Below, one piece after another: positions 9,168 through 16,756 of a DNA stretch of 34,063 nt. Source of the DNA: an uncultured Bacteroidaceae bacterium (lineage in GTDB: Bacteria > Bacteroidota > Bacteroidia > Bacteroidales > Bacteroidaceae). The stretch is from the NCBI GenBank assembly GCA_905234125.1, contig CAJOGQ010000020.1, forward strand, positions 1 through 34,063, written 5' to 3'. A program made the translations under genes and the position numbers. Within the stretch, counting starts at the first letter, position 1. Each line of letters starts with the position of its first letter. The notes under the pieces are model-generated. The model did no database searches, was not told the DNA's origin, and saw only the letters and a program-made list of their open reading frames with translations.

Positions 9168-10298
9168 ATGACATTCACCCTCCAACATAACGACCCCAAG
9201 ACCAATGCCCGTGCAGGTCTCATCCACACGGATCATGGCGATATACAAACGCCCATCTTCATGCCCGTAGGTACACAAGCCTCCGTGAAGGCCGTGCATC
9301 TGCATGAACTGAAGGATGATATTAAGGCACAAATCATCCTCGGCAACACCTACCACCTCTACTTGCGACCAGGACTCGAAGTGCTGGAGGCAGCAGGAGG
9401 TTTACACAAATTCAATGGTTTCGACCGTCCGATGCTCACTGATAGTGGTGGTTTTCAGGTCTTCTCACTGTCTGGCATCCGCAAAATCAAAGAGGAAGGT
9501 GTGGAGTTTCGTAGCCACATCGATGGCAGTAAGCACTTCTTTTCTCCTGAAAAGGTGATGGATATTGAGCGAACGATCGGTGCAGATATTATGATGGCTC
9601 TCGACGAGTGTCCTCCGGGCACCAGTGACTACGAGTATTCGAAGAAATCGCTGGCACTGACGGAACGATGGCTCGACCGTTGCATCCAACGCTTCAACGA
9701 GACGGAGCCTAAGTATGGTTACCAGCAGAGCCTCTTCCCCATCGTACAAGGTTGCACCTACAAGGATTTGCGTACCCAAGCCGCTGAATATGTGGCAGAG
9801 AAAGGAGCTGATGGCAATGCCATTGGCGGACTGGCCGTGGGAGAACCAACGGAGGTAATGTACGAAATGATAGAAGTGGTCAATGCCATCCTGCCCAAAG
9901 ACAAGCCCCGTTACCTGATGGGCGTGGGCACCCCCATCAACATTCTGGAAGCCATCGAACGTGGCGTGGATATGTTCGACTGTGTGATGCCAACCCGAAA
10001 CGGACGCAATGCCCAAATCTTCACCAAGCATGGCACCATCAATCTGCGCAACCAGAAATGGGATTTCGACTTCTCCCCACTCGACCCTGAAGGGACATCA
10101 TACGTGGACACCACCTATACAAAAGCATACGTTCACCATCTCTTCAAGGCTCAAGAAATCCTCGCTTTGCAAATTGCATCTATCCACAATTTGGCATTCT
10201 ACCTTTGGTTGGTAGGAGAAGCACGTACACACATCATTGCTGGCGACTTCTGCGTGTGGAAGGCGAAGATGGTAGAAGAGTTGAGCAGGAGGCTGTAG
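9168..10298 (+). CDS. tgt: tRNA-guanine transglycosylase (queuine tRNA-ribosyltransferase)
   Basis: It exchanges guanine-34 of GU(N) anticodon tRNAs for a queuosine precursor. The 376-residue product shows the TIM-barrel motifs of the family: LTDSGGFQVFSL near 90-101, DECPPGT, IGGLAVGEP and the active-site stretch DMFDCVMPTRNGRNA. The family usually carries a C-x-C-x2-C...H zinc site close to the C-terminus. Here the aligned stretch reads PEGTSYVDTTY at 307-317, so all three Cys are replaced, while the SIHNL His remains. The product otherwise reads as full length. lptF follows after 59 bp. Confidence 0.96.
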   Translation: MTFTLQHNDPKTNARAGLIHTDHGDIQTPIFMPVGTQASVKAVHLHELKDDIKAQIILGNTYHLYLRPGLEVLEAAGGLHKFNGFDRPMLTDSGGFQVFSLSGIRKIKEEGVEFRSHIDGSKHFFSPEKVMDIERTIGADIMMALDECPPGTSDYEYSKKSLALTERWLDRCIQRFNETEPKYGYQQSLFPIVQGCTYKDLRTQAAEYVAEKGADGNAIGGLAVGEPTEVMYEMIEVVNAILPKDKPRYLMGVGTPINILEAIERGVDMFDCVMPTRNGRNAQIFTKHGTINLRNQKWDFDFSPLDPEGTSYVDTTYTKAYVHHLFKAQEILALQIASIHNLAFYLWLVGEARTHIIAGDFCVWKAKMVEELSRRL

Positions 10299-10357
10299 GA
10301 CTGCCACACCAGTAATTACACATTATATATAAATATAAAACAAAAAGATTTGACACT

Positions 10358-11617
10358 TTGGTTTTATTCGAAGAAGTAGACGGCAAATTGGTTCCCAAGG
10401 GAAGCGAGGAAGACATCAAGGCTTATCTCGACTACAAGAAGGGACTGAAGACGAGGGCGAGACGTCGTTCATTGCGCGAACGGTATGCCCGTCGGTCATC
10501 GGCCTTCAGATGGTTGGGTGAACACATGCCCTTGTCGCGCCTTGACCGCTACATCGTGGGCAAGTTTCTGGGCACCTACTTCTTCTCCATCGTGCTGATC
10601 ATTAGCATCGCTGTGGTGTTCGACATCAATGAAAATGTCGACAAGTTCCTGCAACATGATGTACCCATGCACGAGATTCTGTTCGATTACTATCTGAACT
10701 TCATCCCGTTCTACTCCAACATGTTCAGCCAGTTGTTTGTGTTCATTGCCGTCATCTTCTTCACCACAAAACTGGCAGACAATTCCGAAATCATTGCCAT
10801 GCTGTCAACAGGCACCAGTTTTGCTCGGCTGGTACGTCCCTACATGATTTCTGCCGCCATCATCGCATTGCTCAACTACGGGTTAGGGGCATATATTATC
10901 CCAAAAGGAAATGTCAAAAGAGTCCGATTCGAGAACAAATACAAGAATCGCGGACGCCAAGACTTCACTTCCAACGTGCAGTTGGAGGTTGACTCAGGGG
11001 TCATTGCCTACTTTGGACGTTATGAGGAAAGCCACAAGATGGCGTTCGACTTCACCCTCGACAAGTTTGAAGACAAGAAGCTGGTGAAGCATCTGCAGGC
11101 GATGTCCATCCAATACGACACTCTCTCGTATGAGCCATATCACTGGGTCATCACGAGTTATCAGACACGTGATTTGCAAGGCATGCGAGAAATCATCACG
11201 AGTGGCAACAAACTCGACACCATTATCAAGATTCAGCCTCAAGACCTGATGGCATCGAGAGACATGGAAATGACGCTTACCACTCCAGAACTGCGTCGCC
11301 ACATCGAACGACAGAAAGCACGTGGATTTGCCAACCTCCAACAATTCGAGGTGGAATACTACAAACGTGGTGCAACGGCCTTTGCCACCTTCATCCTCAC
11401 CCTTATCGGCGTGTCCATCTCTGCACGAAAGCGCAAGAACGGTATGGGTATCGCACTCGGCATTGGCTTGGCGCTTATCTTGGCTTACATCATGTTCCAG
11501 ACCGTTGTGTCCAGCCTTGCCATCAATGCAAACTTTCCAGCTGCCATCGCTGTCTGGATTCCCAACTTCGTTTATGCCTTCATCGCTCTCTACTATTACA
11601 AGAAAGCACCAAGATAA
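10358..11617 (+). CDS. LptF/LptG-family permease (YjgP/YjgQ)
   Basis: This is an inner-membrane permease subunit of the Lpt ABC transporter, which extracts lipopolysaccharide for transport to the outer membrane. The hydrophobic segments are typical: YFFSIVLIISIAVVF near 73-87, more around 115-135 and 165-180, then a soluble periplasmic domain, and three C-terminal membrane spans after GATAFATF. The only start that gives the full frame is TTG at 10358. It adds about 56 charged residues (KGSEEDIKAYLDYKKGL, RARRRSLRERYARR) before MPLSRLDRYIVGKFLG. An ATG at 10526 would give the usual family start. The extension looks like real coding sequence, so I keep it with doubt. Its neighbours are tgt and a DEAD-box helicase on the same strand. 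I cannot tell LptF from LptG. Confidence 0.88.
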   Translation: MVLFEEVDGKLVPKGSEEDIKAYLDYKKGLKTRARRRSLRERYARRSSAFRWLGEHMPLSRLDRYIVGKFLGTYFFSIVLIISIAVVFDINENVDKFLQHDVPMHEILFDYYLNFIPFYSNMFSQLFVFIAVIFFTTKLADNSEIIAMLSTGTSFARLVRPYMISAAIIALLNYGLGAYIIPKGNVKRVRFENKYKNRGRQDFTSNVQLEVDSGVIAYFGRYEESHKMAFDFTLDKFEDKKLVKHLQAMSIQYDTLSYEPYHWVITSYQTRDLQGMREIITSGNKLDTIIKIQPQDLMASRDMEMTLTTPELRRHIERQKARGFANLQQFEVEYYKRGATAFATFILTLIGVSISARKRKNGMGIALGIGLALILAYIMFQTVVSSLAINANFPAAIAVWIPNFVYAFIALYYYKKAPR

Positions 11618-11620
11618 TGA

Positions 11621-11655
11621 ACATCAGACATTTAACATTTGACATTTAACATTCA
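11621..11655. repeat. Heptamer array, ACATTTA class (5 units), lptF-helicase gap
   Basis: Units are ACATCAG, ACATTTA, ACATTTG, ACATTTA, ACATTCA. They start three bases after the permease TAA and end five bases before the helicase ATG, so the array fills the gap. In the sense direction TAA and TGA occur in rotating frames. Confidence 0.85.
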
Positions 11656-11660
11656 AGACG

Positions 11661-12935
11661 ATGTATTTCGACGAACTAAACATATCAGACGAATTGCTCG
11701 ATGCGCTCGACGCCATGAATTTCGAGGAATGTACCCCCATTCAAGAGCAGGCTATCCCCAAGATTCTTGAAGGACACGACCTGATGGGCATTGCGCAGAC
11801 AGGCACAGGAAAGACAGCAGCTTACCTGCTTCCCGTTCTCGACGAACTGAGTCATGGAAATTATCCCAAAGACTCCGTCAACTGCATCATCATGTCCCCT
11901 ACCCGCGAACTGGCACAGCAAATTGACCAGCAGGTGGAGGGTTTTGCTTACTATTTGGATGGCGTTTCATCTGTGGCCGTCTATGGAGGCAACGATGGCA
12001 TCCGCTTTGAGCAGGAACGCAAAGGGTTGGAATTGGGAGCAGACATTATCATTGCCACCCCTGGCCGACTGATCAGCCACCTGAATGGCGGACACATTGA
12101 CCTGAAGAAAGTCTCCTTCTTTATTCTCGACGAGGCAGATCGTATGCTCGATATGGGTTTCTATGACGACATCATGAAGATTGCGTCTTATCTGTCTGCT
12201 GACCGCCAGACAATCATGTTCTCTGCCACCATGCCCGACAACATTCAAAAGTTAGCACAGAACATTCTGCGCAATCCTGTGGAGGTGAAGATTGCCGTGT
12301 CGAAACCAGCAGAGAAGATTCAGCAGATTGCTTACATTTGCTACGACGGCATGAAGGAACGCATTGTGGAACAAGTGCTCAGCGACGAAACACTCGACCG
12401 TGTCATCCTCTTTGCATCCTCCAAGCAGAAGGTGAAGGAATTGAGTCTCACCCTCAAACGGAAAGGTTTCAATGTAGGCGCCATGCACAGCGATTTGGCT
12501 CAGCGCGAACGAGAGGAGATGATGCTGGGGTTCAAGAACCGTCGCATCCGCATACTTATCGCCACCGACATTGTAAGCCGAGGTATCGACATCGACGACA
12601 TCCAGATGGTCATCAACTTCGACACACCACGTGACCCTGAGGACTATGTGCATCGCATCGGACGCACAGCACGCGCCAATCGTGATGGCCAGGCCGTCAC
12701 ATTGGTCACTCCCAAAGACTGGCCACACCTGATGAAGATTGAGAAGCTCATCGAGAAGGAAATTCCCAAGCCCGACCTTCCTGAAGGATGTGGAGAGAAA
12801 CCTGAAATCAGTGCCAGCAGCCGTCGCCATACACCTGGCAGACATGGCGGAAAGGGAAGGCACCACCGAAAAGGGAACGGAAAACATCGCAGTAAAAACA
12901 AAAACAAGTCTTCAAACCAAGGCGAAAAAGCATAA
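11661..12935 (+). CDS. DEAD-box RNA helicase (RhlE-like)
   Basis: This ATP-dependent RNA helicase probably acts in ribosome assembly or RNA turnover. All core motifs are visible in 424 residues: Q motif FEECTPIQ near 21-28, Walker A AQTGTGKT at 45-52, PTRELAQQ, TPGRL, DEAD at 157-160, SAT, and in the second RecA domain ATDIVSRGIDI and HRIGRTARA. The C-terminal 40 residues form a basic tail rich in Gly, His, Lys and Arg, typical of RNA-contacting extensions in RhlE-type helicases. I cannot fix the exact subfamily. It ends the lon-tgt-lptF run. A T-rich stretch (12964-12970) lies shortly after it, but no convincing stem precedes it. Confidence 0.95.
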   Translation: MYFDELNISDELLDALDAMNFEECTPIQEQAIPKILEGHDLMGIAQTGTGKTAAYLLPVLDELSHGNYPKDSVNCIIMSPTRELAQQIDQQVEGFAYYLDGVSSVAVYGGNDGIRFEQERKGLELGADIIIATPGRLISHLNGGHIDLKKVSFFILDEADRMLDMGFYDDIMKIASYLSADRQTIMFSATMPDNIQKLAQNILRNPVEVKIAVSKPAEKIQQIAYICYDGMKERIVEQVLSDETLDRVILFASSKQKVKELSLTLKRKGFNVGAMHSDLAQREREEMMLGFKNRRIRILIATDIVSRGIDIDDIQMVINFDTPRDPEDYVHRIGRTARANRDGQAVTLVTPKDWPHLMKIEKLIEKEIPKPDLPEGCGEKPEISASSRRHTPGRHGGKGRHHRKGNGKHRSKNKNKSSNQGEKA

Positions 12936-12991
12936 ATGAGCACCCAAAATGCCCTCTTTCAGTTTTTTTAACTCGCTTAAAGAAGATATTA

Positions 12992-13023
12992 TTTGACGGA
13001 CTCCTCAAAAAGGTGTAATTTTG
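12992..13023 (+). promoter_or_regulatory. Bacteroidetes-type promoter for the barrel protein gene
   Basis: TTTG (12992-12995), a 20-base spacer and TAATTTTG (13016-13023) match the -33/-7 consensus, with the same spacing as the asnA promoter. The ATG is 31 bases downstream. Confidence 0.75.
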
Positions 13024-13054
13024 CAGTCAAATTGAATATTCGACATCAAAAAGA

Positions 13055-14422
13055 ATGAATAAACTCACACTTACCATCATTGCAACGACCTTCGCGACAG
13101 CCCTCCATGCGCAGAACGGCATCAACTCGCCCTACTCTCGCTATGGATTTGGCATACAGTCCGAACGTGCGATGGGGTTCAACAAAGGCATGGGTGGTGT
13201 TGCCCAAGGATTCCGCAACGGACAGCAAATCAACATTGCCAACCCTGCTTCCTATTCTGCTGTTGACTCTGTTACAGCTCTCTTCGACATAGGCATATCC
13301 TTACAGTATGCCAATCACAAGATGGACAATCTGCAACGAAACATGCGTAACACCAGTTTCGACTACTTTGCATTCCAGTTTCGTGCCTTCAAGCATGTGG
13401 GCATGACCATAGGACTGATGCCCATCACCAACATCAAATACGATTTCGAATCCTCCTCCGAGACCCTGCAAGGCACGGAAAACATCACATCTTCCTACGC
13501 TTTCAATGGTGACGGTGGCCTGCGCGAAGTGATCTTTGGAACAGGATGGAATCCTTTCAAACCCATCTCCATCGGCTTCAATGTCGGCTACATTTGGGGT
13601 GACTACACCCACAATATGGGGATGTCTTTCAGCGATAACGACGCATTCAGTTTGAAGCGCACCTATTCAGCAGAAATCAGCACCTACAATATCCAAGCCG
13701 GATTGCAATACATCCAGCCCATCAGCAAGAAAGACCAGATTGTATTAGGTGTAGCCTACAGACTGGGACATAATATGGGCAACGAAGCCTATCGAACCAC
13801 GGAGACGCTTGCAGGCGATGCGGTAGGAACACAAACCAACGACACCATCAAGAACGCCTTCCACTGGCCAACTGATGTGGCCGCCGGCATCACCTACTAC
13901 CACAGCAACACCCTCCGCATCGGAGCGGATTTCGAGATAGAACGATGGAGTGGTACGCGATTCCCCAATCATCAGACAGGAATCTCTGGAAGCACCATCT
14001 CTCAGAACTACATTTCCACCACTGGACAACTGAACGACCGCATAAAGGTATCTTCCGGATTTGATTGGACGCCCAATCCGCAGTCAACCAAATATCTTAG
14101 CAGATGCACCTACAAGATGGGCGGTTACTACTCACAATCATACGCCAAGGCCGACGGGACAGGCACCGTCACCAAGAAGCCCTACGAATTGGGCGTGTCG
14201 GCAGGAATATCCCTTCCCATTGCCAATGCACACATCACAGCCCTCGACATGAGAAAGAGAAACATTCCCCGCATCAACATGTCGGTGCAGTGGGTACACA
14301 CCAACATTCCCTATCTCAACGCCTCCACCATGCGGCCAGGCACCCTTACAGAGAACTACTTCAAGTTCTGCTTGGGCATCAGCTTCAGCGAACGCTGGTT
14401 CTACAAGTCGAAACTGGATTAA
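13055..14422 (+). CDS. Outer-membrane beta-barrel protein, conserved in Bacteroidetes
   Basis: A 19-residue signal peptide ends in ALHAQ and should deliver the 455-residue product to the outer membrane. The mature N-terminus NGINSPYSRYGFGIQSERAMGFNKGMGG and the following NIANPASYSAVDSVTALFDIG resemble the start of FadL/PorV-like barrels, which are rich in Gly and Asn plug sequence. The rest alternates short hydrophobic strands with polar turns. It ends in a strand with aromatic residues (YFKFCLGISFSERWFYKSKLD), as barrels do. The transported substrate is unknown. It has its own promoter and is followed by the TPR protein and lptC. From what I know of Bacteroidetes genomes, this gene order is common near lptC. 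Confidence 0.85.
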   Translation: MNKLTLTIIATTFATALHAQNGINSPYSRYGFGIQSERAMGFNKGMGGVAQGFRNGQQINIANPASYSAVDSVTALFDIGISLQYANHKMDNLQRNMRNTSFDYFAFQFRAFKHVGMTIGLMPITNIKYDFESSSETLQGTENITSSYAFNGDGGLREVIFGTGWNPFKPISIGFNVGYIWGDYTHNMGMSFSDNDAFSLKRTYSAEISTYNIQAGLQYIQPISKKDQIVLGVAYRLGHNMGNEAYRTTETLAGDAVGTQTNDTIKNAFHWPTDVAAGITYYHSNTLRIGADFEIERWSGTRFPNHQTGISGSTISQNYISTTGQLNDRIKVSSGFDWTPNPQSTKYLSRCTYKMGGYYSQSYAKADGTGTVTKKPYELGVSAGISLPIANAHITALDMRKRNIPRINMSVQWVHTNIPYLNASTMRPGTLTENYFKFCLGISFSERWFYKSKLD

Positions 14423-14423
14423 A

Positions 14424-14461
14424 AACTCTCAACTCTAAACCCTCAACTCTAAACTCTAAAC
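14424..14461. repeat. Heptamer array, AACTCTA class (5 units)
   Basis: Units are AACTCTC, AACTCTA, AACCCTC, AACTCTA, AACTCTA, then a partial AAC. The array starts one base after the TAA of the barrel gene. Relative to that gene it is in the opposite orientation to the arrays at 124, 1464, 22361 and 33745. Confidence 0.85.
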
Positions 14462-14500
14462 ACCATAGGACATCCCCCTCAAAAAAATCGGTATTTCCTA

Positions 14501-14530
14501 TTTGCATGTGACAGACATTCACTACTTTTG
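14501..14530 (+). promoter_or_regulatory. Bacteroidetes-type promoter for the TPR protein gene
   Basis: TTTG (14501-14504) and TACTTTTG (14523-14530) with an 18-base spacer match the -33/-7 consensus. The start codon follows after about 60 bases of AT-rich leader. Confidence 0.65.
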
Positions 14531-14590
14531 CATCACAAAATCAAAACATAGTCATTAGATTAACAGTATTAACAACCAATAAATAGAAGT

Positions 14591-16042
14591 ATGAAGAAGA
14601 TTTTATTTGCATGTGCCCTTGCATTCGTTGCTGTTGCTGCATCAGCTCAGGACCTCAAGGGAACTTCACTCAACGACCGCATTGGTCATGGCCAAGACTC
14701 CATCGATGTGCTTGGTAGCCTCTCACTCTATCAGGATGCGTTCAAGCGCCAGAGCTATGTCGAGGCGCTCGAGCCATGGGAGTACGTGTTTGAAAAAGCA
14801 CCGCTGTCTATGGTACGCGTTTACACCGATGGTGCATGGATGTTCGAGCAACTCATCCAGAAAGAGACAGATGCAGGCAAGAAGAAAGAGTATTTCGACA
14901 AGCTCATGGCCATCTACGACCAGCGCCTCAAGTATCTCGATGCACTCAACTCCTTCGCCACCCCCAAGACCACCTCAACCAAGGGTAACATCATCTGCCG
15001 CAAGGCTTATGACTACTACTACTTCTGCCCAACGGTGGACAACAACGTAGCCTACAAGATGTTCAAGGAAGGTATTGACGACATGGGTCCCAACACGGAG
15101 GGCTTCGTCCTCTACGGATTCATCGAGTGCTCCTACAACCGTTTCCTCCAGAACAAGGACAACATCGACGTGCGCCAGGAGTTCATCCAGGACTACATGG
15201 AGACCAACGACATCTGCGACCGTCTGCTCGATCAGGCTAAGGAATTCCCATCTGAGACCATTCCTGCCGATCCAGACTCTCCAGACTCCACCAAGTGGGT
15301 TGACCAAGTGGTGCTCTCTCCAGAGGCTCAGAAGATTGTGGACAACTACCAGCCCGTGCAGATCAAGGCCAACGAACTCTTCGTTTCTTCTGGCGCTGCT
15401 GATTGCGACGCCCTTGAGAAGATTTATGGTGCACAGGTAGAGGCCAACAAGACCAACCTCCAGTACCTCAACGCCGTGCTCGCCATCCTCACCAACTTCG
15501 AGTGCGACAAGTCCAACATCTACTATGTGGCAGCCGACTACGCCTACCAGATCAACAAGACCCCACAGGCAGCCATTGGTAAGGCTTCCAAACTGCTGAA
15601 GGAAGGCGATGTGAACGGAGCCATCAAGTACTTCGACGAGGCACTCAGCCTGGAGACCGACAACGCCAAGAAGGCCAAGTACTCCTACATCGTGGCAGCC
15701 CTCATGTATCGTAAGGGCAACCTCGCACAGTGCCGTGCTTACTGTCAGAAGACCCTCCAGTACAATCCTTCCAACGGTGGTGCATACCTCCTTCAGGCCA
15801 GCTGCATCGCACGTGCCGCATCGGGTGACCACCTCCAGAAGAGCTATTACTACTGCCTCGCCTACGACTATTGCAACAAGGCCAAAGCCGTTGACCCATC
15901 TTCAGCCGCCAAAGCCAACCGCGCAGCAGCAGGTTATGCAGCTCACTTCTATCCCAAGTCTGAGGCCTTCTTCGCTGGCATCAAGGCTGGTCAGACCGTC
16001 AGCGTTCCCGGCTACGGAACCACCACACTGCGACTCAGATAG
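14591..16042 (+). CDS. Secreted TPR-repeat protein
   Basis: A signal peptide of about 19 residues (KKILFACALAFVAVAASAQ) precedes a 464-residue helical mature protein. Several helix pairs have the TPR look, clearest near 330-400 (KASKLLKEGDVNGAIKYFDEALSLE and ALMYRKGNLAQCRAYCQKTLQYNPSNGGAYLLQA). The protein should sit in the periplasm, probably as a scaffold for other proteins. Its codons are strongly biased to C-ending forms (AAG, GAC, TAC), more than most neighbours, which suggests high expression. It has its own promoter and lies between the barrel gene and lptC, so a role in envelope assembly is a fair inference but not shown. Confidence 0.85.
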   Translation: MKKILFACALAFVAVAASAQDLKGTSLNDRIGHGQDSIDVLGSLSLYQDAFKRQSYVEALEPWEYVFEKAPLSMVRVYTDGAWMFEQLIQKETDAGKKKEYFDKLMAIYDQRLKYLDALNSFATPKTTSTKGNIICRKAYDYYYFCPTVDNNVAYKMFKEGIDDMGPNTEGFVLYGFIECSYNRFLQNKDNIDVRQEFIQDYMETNDICDRLLDQAKEFPSETIPADPDSPDSTKWVDQVVLSPEAQKIVDNYQPVQIKANELFVSSGAADCDALEKIYGAQVEANKTNLQYLNAVLAILTNFECDKSNIYYVAADYAYQINKTPQAAIGKASKLLKEGDVNGAIKYFDEALSLETDNAKKAKYSYIVAALMYRKGNLAQCRAYCQKTLQYNPSNGGAYLLQASCIARAASGDHLQKSYYYCLAYDYCNKAKAVDPSSAAKANRAAAGYAAHFYPKSEAFFAGIKAGQTVSVPGYGTTTLRLR

Positions 16043-16045
16043 TTG

Positions 16046-16073
16046 ACACTTAACATTTAACATTTGACATCTA
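16046..16073. repeat. Heptamer array over the lptC start (4 units)
   Basis: Units are ACACTTA, ACATTTA, ACATTTG, ACATCTA, preceded by TTG from an AGTTGACA that links this class to the AACTGTC class. The array begins four bases after the TPR gene stop. The TTG that ends unit three (16064-16066) is the start codon of lptC, so unit four is translated. Confidence 0.85.
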
Positions 16074-16693
16074 AGATCACACATACATTCAGCGTTGCAG
16101 CAGTCATCATGGCTGCTGCAATGCTCATGTTATTCTCGTGCAACAACGAGGAGGAGAAGAAAGGGCCACATCTCGCAGAGCGTGACTCCCTCCCCACCCT
16201 CCGCACTTTAGGTGTCAGCACATTGGTGAGCGACTCAGGCATCATCCGCTATAAGATCATAGCCGAAGAGTGGTTCATCTACGACAAGAAAGACCCGCAA
16301 TACTGGTCTTTCCAGAAGGGGCTCTTCATCGAGACCTTCGACCGTTCTTTCCAAGCCGAAGCATTCATCTCGTGCGACACCGCCTACCACTTCTACAATC
16401 GCAGTCTTTGGGAACTGCGTGGACGTGTGCTTGCCAAGAACGTCAAGGGTGAGACCTTCAAGACCACCCTCCTCTACTGGGACACCCGTGCCCACCGCAT
16501 CTACTCCCCTGCCTACATGGAGATTGACGGCGAAACCCAGAAGCTCTCCGGCTACGACTTCAGCAGCAATGAGCAGATGACCGAATACATCATCCACTCC
16601 TCCAAAGGCCAGTTCCCGCTCGAGGACAACACACCTACCCCTGAGCCCGATCCGGCAATGATGGCCGAACAAGACAGCACAAAACAGAAATAG
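16064..16693 (+). CDS. lptC: LPS export ABC transporter periplasmic protein LptC
   Basis: LptC is the bitopic periplasmic subunit that passes lipopolysaccharide from LptBFG to LptA. The 209-residue product starts with a hydrophobic segment and a lipobox-like LMLFSC (Cys at about 26), so in this organism it may be a lipoprotein. The beta-jellyroll region follows, with SDSGIIRYKI, WSFQKGLFIETFD, ALFISCDTAYHF-like strands and WELRGRVLAKNVKGETFKT. The only start that gives a workable signal sequence is TTG at 16064, inside a heptamer array; a TAA lies two codons upstream in frame. The next ATG (16109) would leave about 11 residues before the Cys and no positive charge. It is 21 bp after the TPR gene. 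A strong hairpin overlaps its stop codon. Confidence 0.9.
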   Translation: MTSKITHTFSVAAVIMAAAMLMLFSCNNEEEKKGPHLAERDSLPTLRTLGVSTLVSDSGIIRYKIIAEEWFIYDKKDPQYWSFQKGLFIETFDRSFQAEAFISCDTAYHFYNRSLWELRGRVLAKNVKGETFKTTLLYWDTRAHRIYSPAYMEIDGETQKLSGYDFSSNEQMTEYIIHSSKGQFPLEDNTPTPEPDPAMMAEQDSTKQK

Positions 16694-16728
16694 CCATACA
16701 GCACTGAACTGTATGGCTATTTCATTTT
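16691..16728. terminator. Bidirectional hairpin terminator
   Basis: TAGCCATACAG (16691-16701) pairs perfectly with CTGTATGGCTA (16709-16719) around a 7-base loop. The stem begins with the lptC stop codon. TTTCATTTT follows on the plus strand, and a T-rich stretch follows on the minus strand too. It separates lptC from the convergent uxaB, so it probably ends both. Confidence 0.88.
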
Positions 16729-16756
16729 ACTTCATCATTCGCTTATCACCGCTTTT

